Assembly (NCBI GenBank): GCA_020050375.1 | Contig: JAGVKR010000698.1 | Span: 1 to 6,426 of the forward strand | Direction: 5' to 3' | Source of the DNA: Planctomycetales bacterium | GTDB lineage: Bacteria > Planctomycetota > Planctomycetia > Planctomycetales > Planctomycetaceae | Length of the DNA: 6,426 nt | Shown here: one piece after another, positions 1-5,309 of the stretch | How positions within the stretch are numbered: position 1 is the stretch's first letter | How the letters are laid out: each line of letters starts with the position of its first letter | Program-made: the position numbers and the translations under genes | Notes under the pieces: generated by a model | Told to the model about the DNA's origin: nothing | Seen by the model: the letters and a program-made list of their open reading frames with translations, nothing else | Databases searched by the model: none

Positions 1-187
1 CGTCAATCGCGGCTGGGTGTCGATCACCCGTTCGTGGCATCGACTGACGACCAACTCCGGGGCGGGCAACCCGCACGAAGCGACCGCCGAAAAGGGGAAG
101 CTACTCGTGGACGGGGTCGTTGCCCGCCTTGCCGATTTTCTGGTCGAGCTGGCAGGAGCCGAGGTTGACGACGCGTTTCCCTTCTGA
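1..187 (+). CDS. Creatininase-family amidohydrolase, C-terminal end (5' truncated by window)
   Basis: Reading from base 2, an open frame of 61 codons ends in TGA at 185-187, and its beginning lies outside the window. The segment contains a tryptophan-rich stretch (GWVSITRSWHRLT), then TNSGAGNPHEATAEKGKLL, and ends in a helix-like stretch (VVARLADFLVEL). This matches the C-terminal end of the creatininase (creatinine amidohydrolase) family, where a G-x-P-x-x-A-T-x-x-K-G segment is followed by a final helix. Members are metal-dependent cyclic-amide hydrolases, including creatininase and the mycofactocin peptidase MftE. The metal ligands lie upstream and cannot be checked, so the substrate cannot be named. 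Planctomycetes carry many family members of unknown substrate. The gene converges on the peptidase gene to its right, with a strong hairpin between them. The family call is fairly sure; the reaction is unknown. Confidence 0.8.
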   Translation, partial: VNRGWVSITRSWHRLTTNSGAGNPHEATAEKGKLLVDGVVARLADFLVELAGAEVDDAFPF

Positions 188-210
188 GCAGGGCGTTGGA
201 CCAAAACGAA

Positions 211-244
211 CGGCCCCTCGGCGATCGGTCTCGCCGAGGGGCCG
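211..244. terminator. GC-rich hairpin, probable bidirectional terminator
   Basis: A perfect 14-bp inverted repeat pairs 211-224 (CGGCCCCTCGGCGA) with 231-244, with a 6-base loop. It lies 23 bases after the stop of the creatininase-like gene and 26 bases beyond the stop of the convergent peptidase gene. On the + strand it is followed by ATTTCATT. On the - strand it is followed by TTCGTTTT. Both are short T-rich tails. Position and symmetry suggest it ends transcription from both sides. The U-tracts are imperfect, so termination efficiency is inferred. Confidence 0.75.
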
Positions 245-270
245 ATTTCATTGCGGAAGGCGTGCCTGTT

Positions 271-1809
271 TCAGTCACTGTTCGGTTTGGAACTGCCGAT
301 TTTTCCTTTCGGAATCACAACCGGGACGTCGTCGCCGTCGATGTCCATTTTGAAATAGTCCAGGATGGGCTGAATCGGGTTGCCGAACGCGACATGCGTC
401 ACATCGTCGCCACCGAACAGCAGTGCGACCGGACGGCGATCGGCGGCGACGATCAACGAACCCGAGTCGCCATGGTCGCCAAAAATGAGGCCGTTCACGC
501 CGGTGAATTCGATTTGATTGACGAAGATTGCCGTTCCATCCGTTGACCCGATTGAAAGTGTCGAATTGACGGCCGTTACGGTCCCTTTGGTATAGCCGGT
601 CGTGCGTCCATACTTCTGAACCTTTGTTCCCAGGGTGACGTTCCTGATGGTGAGCGTCAGCGGCACGCCATAGCCATCCGGAAGCGTTCGATTGCTCATT
701 TTGTCTTCGCTGGTCCTGATGATGGCCGCGTCCATGATGTTGTTACCACCGCTAAAATCGATCGTCTTGAAACCGACCAATCTTCCAATGGTATCCGCCG
801 CGGCGCATTCACAATTGTTGTCCCCTGGGGAGGGTTGCACGATGGGATTTCCAGGTGTAGCTGCATTTAAGTTGGCAAAAACGTGATTGTTGCTGAGTCC
901 GAAGAGCCCGGAGCCGTCTCGCGCCTTCAGCCGGCATCCCAGTGTGCCGGAAGAGCAGGACGAGCCGCCGCACGCCGGACTATCCTCGTTGAATGCGGAT
1001 GTCCCAATCGGAACCGGTCGTGCCTGACGAGCCTTCGGATCGTATTGAGGCAAACCAGCCGACCCGTTGAACGGGCGAATCAGCCCCGAAAGGACCGCCC
1101 TCACTTCAATGCCGTCGAGCTTTTCCGGGACGACCGGTTTCCCCGCGCCGCTCGTATAGACCTTGATGAATACTTTTCCGTCCGTCGAGAGGCCGGTCGC
1201 CGTACCGACAACTCCTTCTTGCTTCATCAGTGCCGGCGTATGCTTGTTCTGAACATCCATGACGCGCTGTACTTCTTTGGGGGCCGGCCCGTTATTGTCG
1301 TTCGCCCCGGGTGCCTGTCCCCCGGCTTTGACGCCACCGTTTCCACCGCCGTCATCATCATTCGGGGGCAACGGGCCATCCGTCGAATTCGCCACCAAAT
1401 CATCACCCGCATTTCCACCAACACCACCCAGGACTCCGCCGCCTACCGCTCTACCGATCGACGAACCGGCGCCCTGTCCGCGGTTCGCAGGTGTCTGCGA
1501 CGGCTTGGCGGTCGACTTCCGCGTGGTTGTTTTCTTGCTGGCCTTCTTTTTGGAATTCGACTCGCTCTTCTTCTTCGTCTTCTTGGACGACGGGGCCTTG
1601 TCGGAGCTGGCGTCTTGATCGCCGGCGTCTTGATCGCCGGCGTCTTGATCGCCGGCGTCTTGATCGGTAGTGGCGTCCTCGCCTTTCACCGACGGCTGGT
1701 CCGTCTTGTCTTCGGCAGTGACGATTCCGGCCGGCTGTAAACTGAAGCAGACGACTGCCGCAGTGAGAACCGCGCACAATGCACCGACGCGCCATCGAAA
1801 TCCGAGCAT
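271..1809 (-). CDS. Secreted trypsin-like serine peptidase with low-complexity N-terminal linker
   Basis: The product is 512 residues. The ATG at 1809 is chosen because GGAGGGG lies just upstream (1814-1820) and a signal peptide begins there: R5/R7, a hydrophobic core at about 9-23, and likely cleavage after VTA at 30-32. The frame stays open 49 codons further upstream, but that extension has no signal character. No lipobox is seen. Residues 50-68 are DAGDQ repeats, about 71-104 are Lys/Ser-rich, and about 111-177 are Gly/Asn/Pro-rich, together a long flexible linker. The globular part (about 178-495) is chymotrypsin-like: His309 in LSNNHVFA, Asp360 in MDAAII, and Ser449 in GDHGDSGS form a complete triad. 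GTLGC and five cysteines (280, 285, 291, 333, 335) precede or flank the His region and could form disulfides. It resembles the bacterial 'NAL1-like' trypsin-fold group more than HtrA, and no PDZ domain is visible. Export and proteolysis are likely; the target is unknown. Confidence 0.85.
   Translation of the reverse strand: MLGFRWRVGALCAVLTAAVVCFSLQPAGIVTAEDKTDQPSVKGEDATTDQDAGDQDAGDQDAGDQDASSDKAPSSKKTKKKSESNSKKKASKKTTTRKSTAKPSQTPANRGQGAGSSIGRAVGGGVLGGVGGNAGDDLVANSTDGPLPPNDDDGGGNGGVKAGGQAPGANDNNGPAPKEVQRVMDVQNKHTPALMKQEGVVGTATGLSTDGKVFIKVYTSGAGKPVVPEKLDGIEVRAVLSGLIRPFNGSAGLPQYDPKARQARPVPIGTSAFNEDSPACGGSSCSSGTLGCRLKARDGSGLFGLSNNHVFANLNAATPGNPIVQPSPGDNNCECAAADTIGRLVGFKTIDFSGGNNIMDAAIIRTSEDKMSNRTLPDGYGVPLTLTIRNVTLGTKVQKYGRTTGYTKGTVTAVNSTLSIGSTDGTAIFVNQIEFTGVNGLIFGDHGDSGSLIVAADRRPVALLFGGDDVTHVAFGNPIQPILDYFKMDIDGDDVPVVIPKGKIGSSKPNSD
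1611..1670 (-). repeat. 15-bp in-frame tandem repeat (four units) encoding DAGDQ
   Basis: Three identical 15-base units (CGTCTTGATCGCCGG on the + strand) lie at 1611-1625, 1626-1640 and 1641-1655. A fourth, diverged at its end, lies at 1656-1670. The unit length is a multiple of three, so copy-number change alters the acidic linker of the peptidase by five residues per unit and keeps the reading frame. The near identity of the units suggests recent expansion by slippage. Confidence 0.9.
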
Positions 1810-1813
1810 GAAA

Positions 1814-1820
1814 CCCCTCC
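1814..1820 (-). promoter_or_regulatory. Ribosome binding site of the peptidase gene
   Basis: On the - strand GGAGGGG precedes the ATG at 1809 by four bases, with the GGAGG core six bases away. It is one of the two clearest Shine-Dalgarno matches in the window and decides the start codon in favour of the signal-peptide methionine over the upstream in-frame ATG at 1956. Confidence 0.75.
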
Positions 1821-1945
1821 GCGCAATGAAACAGGTAGAACTAAAGAAATTTCGCCCAACTTGACTATAAGAGTTTCGCCAAATTACCACTCTACCCGCT
1901 TTTGAACCACGGGCAACAGGATTTTGAGAAAAATCGGCGTATTCG

Positions 1946-1974
1946 GCCCCCCACAAAACGCCGGTTTTGGGGGC
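1946..1974. other. Bulged intergenic hairpin
   Basis: GCCCCC (1946-1951) plus AAAAC (1955-1959) pairs with GTTTTGGGGGC (1964-1974). This gives 11 base pairs with a three-base bulge (CAC) and a GCCG loop. No T-tract follows on the + strand. It lies upstream of the predicted serC transcript, so it may be DNA-level structure or an old terminator. No function can be assigned. Confidence 0.4.
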
Positions 1975-2046
1975 AGTTTCCGAACCTCAAGGCGCGAGCG
2001 GTGTCGGTTTGGGACCGGGGACCGGAATACGGGGGCGGGGCGTTTA

Positions 2047-2076
2047 TTGACGCCGGAGCGAGGCACACGCTATACG
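2047..2076 (+). promoter_or_regulatory. Candidate sigma-70 promoter of serC
   Basis: TTGACG (2047-2052, five of six to the -35 consensus) and TATACG (2071-2076, four of six to the -10) are separated by 18 bases. Transcription would start near 2083 and give a leader of about 50 bases before the serC ATG at 2134. The match is by eye only and the -10 is weak. Confidence 0.35.
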
Positions 2077-2133
2077 AGGTGCAGACGCCCGTCACACAAG
2101 ACGGACGTGATCTGTCAGGAAAAAGTCTGATCC

Positions 2134-3216
2134 ATGCCAAACCGCATCTACAATTTTTCTGCCGGCCCCGCTGTGCTTCCCGTCGAGGTCCTCGCAGAGG
2201 CCCGCGACAACCTGCTGAGCCTGGGTGACACCGGGATCGGGATCATGGAGCACTCGCATCGTGGCAAGGCGTACATGGCCCTCCACGAAGAGGCCGAAGC
2301 GCTGTGCCGCGAGTTGGCCGGCATCCCCTCCAACTATCACGTCCTCTTTCTGCAAGGGGGGGCGTCGCTGCAATTCTCCATGGTCCCGATGAATCTCCTG
2401 AAGTCCGGCCTGACCGCCGACTACCTCATCACGGGGGCCTGGTCGCAGAAAGCGGCGATCGAAGCCCGGCGCTGCGGCACGGTGCATGTCGCCTGCACGA
2501 GCGAAGACCGCAACTTCTGCTACATCCCGAAAGGCTGCACGTGGAGCGCAGCGCCGGCCTACGCCCACTTCACGTCGAACAACACAATCTTCGGGACGCA
2601 GTTCGCGAAGGCTCCCGACGCGCCGGCCAACGTGCCCCTCATCTGCGACGCCAGCAGCGACATTTTCAGCCGGCCGCTCGAGATCTCGAAATACGCGTTG
2701 ATTTATGCCGGCGCACAGAAAAATCTCGGCCCCTCGGGAGTCACGCTGGTGATCATCCGCGACGACCTGGTCGAGCGCGGGCCGAAAGAGCTGGCGACGA
2801 TGCTGCAGTACCGCACTTATGCCGAAGATCATTCGCTGTACAACACTCCCCCCACGTTCGGCATCTACGTGATGGGGCTGATCTTCAAGTGGATCAAAAA
2901 GCAGGGGGGACTTGCCGGCGTCGAGCGGGCCAATCGCGACAAAGCGGGCAAACTCTATCGACATCTCGACAGCGGCGGACTGTTTCGTCCCACGGCCGAC
3001 GCCGACAGCCGGTCGATGATGAACGTCACCTTCGTGACCGGCGATGCGTCGCTCGATGAGAAATTCGTCGGCGTCGCGAAGAAGGCGGGGCTGGATGGGC
3101 TGAAGGGGCACCGCAGCGTGGGCGGGATGCGCGCCAGCCTGTACAATGCCTTCCCGCCGGCGGGTGTCGACGCGCTCCTCGAAGCGATGCGCGACTTCGA
3201 AGCAAAATCGGCGTGA
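2134..3216 (+). CDS. serC: Phosphoserine aminotransferase
   Basis: This 360-residue class V aminotransferase is PLP-dependent and cytosolic. It converts 3-phosphohydroxypyruvate and glutamate to O-phosphoserine in serine biosynthesis, and homologues also serve pyridoxal phosphate synthesis. The N-terminus ([11 protein letters not shown], residues 6-16) is the SerC signature, so the ATG at 2134 fits the family start. Only AGGA 13 bases upstream could serve as ribosome site. Visible residues are His42-Arg43 (SHRGK), the cofactor phosphate loop GGAS (75-78), Trp103 stacking on the ring, Asp172, the Schiff-base lysine Lys196 ([10 protein letters not shown]), and the substrate-binding GHRSVGGMR (325-333). 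Length matches E. coli SerC (362). No serA or serB lies beside it; the downstream neighbour is a nucleosidase-like gene in the same direction 107 bases away. Confidence 0.97.
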   Translation: MPNRIYNFSAGPAVLPVEVLAEARDNLLSLGDTGIGIMEHSHRGKAYMALHEEAEALCRELAGIPSNYHVLFLQGGASLQFSMVPMNLLKSGLTADYLITGAWSQKAAIEARRCGTVHVACTSEDRNFCYIPKGCTWSAAPAYAHFTSNNTIFGTQFAKAPDAPANVPLICDASSDIFSRPLEISKYALIYAGAQKNLGPSGVTLVIIRDDLVERGPKELATMLQYRTYAEDHSLYNTPPTFGIYVMGLIFKWIKKQGGLAGVERANRDKAGKLYRHLDSGGLFRPTADADSRSMMNVTFVTGDASLDEKFVGVAKKAGLDGLKGHRSVGGMRASLYNAFPPAGVDALLEAMRDFEAKSA

Positions 3217-3229
3217 AAACTCGGCGTTT

Positions 3230-3301
3230 TGTCCCCTTTCGCTCCGCGAAAGTTCGCGATCTTTCGTGGAGCGAAAGACGACTCAGATTGATCCGCCGAT
3301 T
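3230..3301. repeat. Nested palindromic repeat, copy A
   Basis: This 72-base element aligns without gaps to copy B at 5218-5289, with 62 of 72 identical by hand count. Its core has a left arm CTTTCGCTCCGCGAAAG (3236-3252) and a right arm (3261-3277) with one mismatch, around an 8-base spacer. Each arm is itself a small hairpin (CTTTCGC / GCGAAAG around TCC), so two alternative folds exist. It lies between serC and the nucleosidase-like gene, and an open frame running through it from the GTG at 3213 is judged spurious. I recall this motif as dispersed in planctomycete genomes, unverified here. Confidence 0.8.
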
Positions 3302-3323
3302 TCAGGGACTTGAGCTGACCCCT

Positions 3324-4082
3324 ATGTCCGACGACGCTCCCGACACTGTCCACGCCGACATCGGCATCGTCTACGCCACCGGGATCGAAATCGCGCCGCT
3401 GCTCGATCGGTGCGACCGCATTCGCAAATACCTGGGGGGCAAGTTCACGTTTCGCGGGGCGCGACTTGGCGAGATTCGTATCGCCTTTGTGCAATGCGGC
3501 CTCGGGGCAAGCCGGGCCCGCCAGGCGACCCGCGCCCTGCTCGACGGGCACGCTCCGAAATGGATCATCTCGGCCGGTTTTTCCGGCGCCCTGCAACCCG
3601 ACTTGAAAATCGGCGACATCGTCGTCGGCAACGCGCTGCTCGACGAGGAGGGACGCACGCTGGCGATCGACCTGGGAATGCCGGCTGACCCCGCCAAAGG
3701 GCTCTATGTCGGTCGACTGCTGATGGCCCGTCAACTCGTGCGGACGGTCGCGGCGAAGCGAACCCTGGCCGAAAAGCATTCCGCCCTGGCGGTCGACATG
3801 GAAAGCCTCGCCGTCGCCGAGACGTGCCGCGATGCAAAGGTCCGCTGCCTGGCGGTTCGCGCCATCAGTGACGATCTCTCGGCCGACCTGCCTCCCGAGA
3901 TTCTGACGATGGTTGGCGACACTGGCTCTGTTCGCCTGGGGGCCGCCCTCGGCGCGATCTGGAAGCGGCCGGGGAGCGTCAAGGAAATGTGGCATCTTCG
4001 CGAGACGGCCCACGTCGCCGCCGAGCGCCTCGCCGATTTTCTCGAGGGGGTCATCGAGCAACTGTATGCAGCGGATCATTGA
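3324..4082 (+). CDS. MTA/SAH nucleosidase-like phosphorylase-superfamily protein
   Basis: The 252-residue product belongs to the PNP/UDP phosphorylase superfamily, whose members cleave the glycosidic bond of nucleosides, here probably an adenosyl compound. Compared with E. coli MTA/SAH nucleosidase, IGIVYATGIEI (13-23) keeps the proton-relay Glu (Glu22), SAGFSGALQPDLKIGDIVVG (83-102) is the glycine-rich ribose site, AVDMES (156-161) keeps Met159 and Glu160, and VRAISDD (178-184) keeps the catalytic Asp183. The middle part (GRLL... then AVDMES) looks closer to hopanoid-associated HpnG-type phosphorylases than to classical Mtn. No hopanoid gene is nearby, so the substrate is open. The ATG at 3324 is preferred: the frame extends to a GTG at 3213 overlapping the serC stop, but that extension is the translated palindromic repeat. 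It is probably cotranscribed with serC. Confidence 0.82.
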   Translation: MSDDAPDTVHADIGIVYATGIEIAPLLDRCDRIRKYLGGKFTFRGARLGEIRIAFVQCGLGASRARQATRALLDGHAPKWIISAGFSGALQPDLKIGDIVVGNALLDEEGRTLAIDLGMPADPAKGLYVGRLLMARQLVRTVAAKRTLAEKHSALAVDMESLAVAETCRDAKVRCLAVRAISDDLSADLPPEILTMVGDTGSVRLGAALGAIWKRPGSVKEMWHLRETAHVAAERLADFLEGVIEQLYAADH

Positions 4083-4172
4083 ATGAGTGAGTGCGGAATT
4101 CGGAGCTCGGAATGCGGAGTGAAAAGCGCGGATCGAATTCCGCACTCCGAATTCCGAATTCCTCATTTTTTT
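4081..4172 (+). terminator. Dispersed imperfect palindrome with T7 tail, probable terminator
   Basis: Degenerate units of GCGGAATTCGGAG form a long imperfect inverted repeat. GGAATTCGGAG (4095-4105) pairs perfectly with 4145-4155, an alternative register pairs 4091-4101 with 4135-4145, and GAATGAG at the left end matches CTCATTT at the right. Seven T residues follow (4166-4172). It begins inside the stop codon of the nucleosidase-like gene and its T-tract ends at the stop of the convergent radical SAM gene. It therefore probably terminates the serC transcript. Read on the - strand it would encode RNSEFGVRNS, which I recall as a common spurious planctomycete peptide, so the element is likely a dispersed repeat. 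Confidence 0.7.
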
Positions 4173-5032
4173 CAGCCGTACCTCCCCGCAAACCCCGCGA
4201 TATTCACGCCAACCCGGCCCGGCATGATGCGCCGCGCGCACGCGGCCATTTCGTCGCGATAGGCGAGCGAAACCGAATGGGGATCGATGGCCGCCATCGC
4301 CGCCGGGAGTGACGTCCGCAGCGTGCGGCCCCCGTCGTGTGATCCATCTCCCTGGATGAAATGATCGAGCACGACGGCATCGGCAACCTCGGCGATACGG
4401 GCGAAGAATCGCTCCGGTTCGGCGATCGGCAGCAGCGGTGAAACCGTGACGACCGTGAAGAGCCTCGCGGCGCGTAGTTTTTCGCAAGCCGTCAGCCGTC
4501 GCTCGACCGGGCTGGCATGGGGCGGAAGCCCGGCGATCCGTTCGCGGTCGGTCTCAATCGACACGTGCACGCGAAGCCGGCAGCGCGTCGCCAACTGTTG
4601 CAGCAGCGGCAGACACTCCGCAACCCGGTGCGAATGCGTCTGCAACACCAGTTCGTCGGGAGGCCGTTCGCACATCGCCTCCAGCAGGCTGTGCGTGATG
4701 CCGTATCGAAACTCCTGTGGCACGAAGGGATCGGTGGCACTCGAGCAGAAGATCGAGAACGCCTCATTTCGCTTCTCGGCCCAGCGGCGTTCGCGATCGC
4801 AATTGGCCAGATACGAGTCGGCGGCGTTTGTGCGGACTTCAAGAAACCCGCCCCAGCGCCGCCCCTGCGTGATGTGCCGGCTGTGCTGCACGTAACATCC
4901 CACGCCGCACAGCGCGTTTCCAAACGTGCACCCTCGATACGGCTGCAGCGAATGCGATGTGACTTCGCGCAGAAACCCCGTCGTCCGCGTCAGGATGTTT
5001 TTGACGGTCACCTGGGTAAGTTCGAGGGGCAT
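4172..5032 (-). CDS. Radical SAM protein, spore photoproduct lyase-like (COG1533 type)
   Basis: The 286-residue product starts at the ATG at 5032. The frame stays open to 5188, but the added 52 residues translate a repeat-like stretch and lack family character. No Shine-Dalgarno is seen. The cluster region is PYRGCTFGNALCGVGCYVQ (31-49), with Cys35, Cys42 and Cys46 followed by Tyr. It sits where SPL-type radical SAM proteins have YRGC-x3-C-x2-CYA, but the spacing is C-x6-C-x3-C. SSATDPFVPQE (97-107) matches the family T-D-P-x-x-P-x-E motif, VSIETD (157-162) fits the next strand, and VSPLLP (198-203) fits a later one. Such proteins bind a 4Fe-4S cluster and cleave S-adenosylmethionine to start radical chemistry. 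Thymine-dimer repair is the known role of SplB, but most COG1533 members are uncharacterised, so no substrate is proposed. It is divergent from the 5310 gene. Confidence 0.85.
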   Translation of the reverse strand: MPLELTQVTVKNILTRTTGFLREVTSHSLQPYRGCTFGNALCGVGCYVQHSRHITQGRRWGGFLEVRTNAADSYLANCDRERRWAEKRNEAFSIFCSSATDPFVPQEFRYGITHSLLEAMCERPPDELVLQTHSHRVAECLPLLQQLATRCRLRVHVSIETDRERIAGLPPHASPVERRLTACEKLRAARLFTVVTVSPLLPIAEPERFFARIAEVADAVVLDHFIQGDGSHDGGRTLRTSLPAAMAAIDPHSVSLAYRDEMAACARRIMPGRVGVNIAGFAGRYG

Positions 5033-5056
5033 TTGGCGAAATGCGGGATCGGTTGG

Positions 5057-5107
5057 AATCAGGCGGCAGGAGACAGAAGTCAGAAGATAACCCTGACTCC
5101 TGATCCC
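5057..5107. repeat. Degenerate TCAGG/GTCAG repeat stretch upstream of the radical SAM gene
   Basis: The stretch contains AATCAGG, GCAGGAG, AGTCAG, then CTGACTCC and CTGATCC, which form short inverted pairs (GTCAG with CTGAC, ATCAGG with CCTGAT). Its - strand translation (LLTSVSC) resembles spurious peptides I associate with dispersed planctomycete intergenic repeats. It falls in the predicted leader of the radical SAM gene and is a reason to reject the longer start. It could simply be a chance low-complexity run. Confidence 0.35.
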
Positions 5108-5130
5108 TCCGGGACATTTGTTGTCACGCG

Positions 5131-5167
5131 ATGGCCGATCATAGTGAGACTGCCGGGCGATTTTCCA
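5131..5167 (-). promoter_or_regulatory. Candidate leftward promoter for the radical SAM gene
   Basis: On the - strand TGGAAA (plus 5162-5167, four of six) and TATGAT (plus 5138-5143, five of six) are 18 bases apart. The -10 lies inside CTATGATCGGCCAT (plus 5131-5144), which recurs with one difference in the opposite orientation at 5204-5217. Transcription would start near 5131 and give a leader of about 100 bases. Confidence 0.42.
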
Positions 5168-5181
5168 AACAATACCGCGCG

Positions 5182-5217
5182 GCGACACTCCGGGGAGGCC
5201 CTGCTATGATCGGACAT
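5182..5217 (+). promoter_or_regulatory. Candidate rightward extended -10 promoter for the 5310 gene
   Basis: GCGACA (5182-5187, four of six) and TATGAT (5205-5210, five of six) are separated by 17 bases. TGC directly before the hexamer makes an extended -10. The start would fall near 5217, one base before palindromic repeat copy B, which would then form the first part of the leader. The same 14-base -10 context faces the other way at 5131-5144. Confidence 0.5.
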
Positions 5218-5289
5218 TGTCGCCTTTCGCTCCGCGAAAGGGCGCGTTCTTTCGCGGAGCGAAAGACGACACTTGTTGATACGCCGATT
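5218..5289. repeat. Nested palindromic repeat, copy B
   Basis: This is the better preserved copy of the 72-base element. The 17-base arms CTTTCGCTCCGCGAAAG (5224-5240) and its exact reverse complement (5249-5265) are perfect and extend to 22 bases with one mismatch (5219-5240 with 5249-5270), around the spacer GGCGCGTT. Each arm can also fold alone as a 7-bp stem with a 3-base loop. The right flank, including TTGAT and CGCCGATT, is shared with copy A, so the repeated unit is longer than the palindrome. It lies between the predicted promoter and the start codon of the 5310 gene. Confidence 0.85.
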
Positions 5290-5309
5290 GCCGGAAATCA
5301 CGCGAAACA

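Larger units (their letters stand above)
1810..2133. other. Divergent intergenic region between the peptidase gene and serC
   Basis: This 324-bp gap must hold the promoters of both flanking genes. The part near the peptidase gene (about 1822-1945) is clearly AT-richer than the rest. On the - strand TATAGT (plus 1864-1869) could be a -10 for the peptidase gene, but no matching -35 is seen. Two direct copies of TTTCGCC (1850-1856 and 1874-1880) flank that element at 24-bp spacing. A bulged hairpin occupies 1946-1974. A better serC promoter candidate lies at 2047-2076. No open frame here looks like a protein. Confidence 0.6.

Noticed and set aside
1611..1670. Direct repeats as a possible CRISPR array
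   Set aside because: The units are contiguous with no spacers and lie in frame within a protein-coding gene.
883..1740. A 285-codon + strand frame over the peptidase gene
   Set aside because: It opposes a gene with a signal peptide, ribosome site and intact catalytic triad. Its VLIAG repeats come from the 15-bp tandem repeat.
1810..1956. N-terminal extension of the peptidase to the ATG at 1956
   Set aside because: It would bury the signal peptide inside the protein, and the strong GGAGGGG site favours the ATG at 1809.
2092..3111. A 339-codon open frame on the - strand over serC
   Set aside because: Entirely antisense to serC, which has all its catalytic residues. The composition is typical of a shadow frame.
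3213..3323. N-terminal extension of the nucleosidase-like gene from a GTG overlapping the serC stop
   Set aside because: The 37 extra residues translate palindromic repeat copy A, and the family N-terminus (IGIV...) follows the ATG at 3324 directly.
2955..4487. A 510-codon open frame on the - strand overlapping serC, the nucleosidase-like gene and the radical SAM gene
   Set aside because: It is antisense to well-supported genes, crosses the palindromic terminator and both repeats, and its Arg/Pro/Gly-rich translation has no family character. High GC makes such shadow frames common.
4172..5032. Link of the radical SAM gene and the HpnG-like gene as a hopanoid cluster (hpnH plus hpnG)
   Set aside because: The radical SAM protein has SPL/COG1533 motifs and not those of HpnH, is in the opposite direction, and no other hopanoid gene is present.
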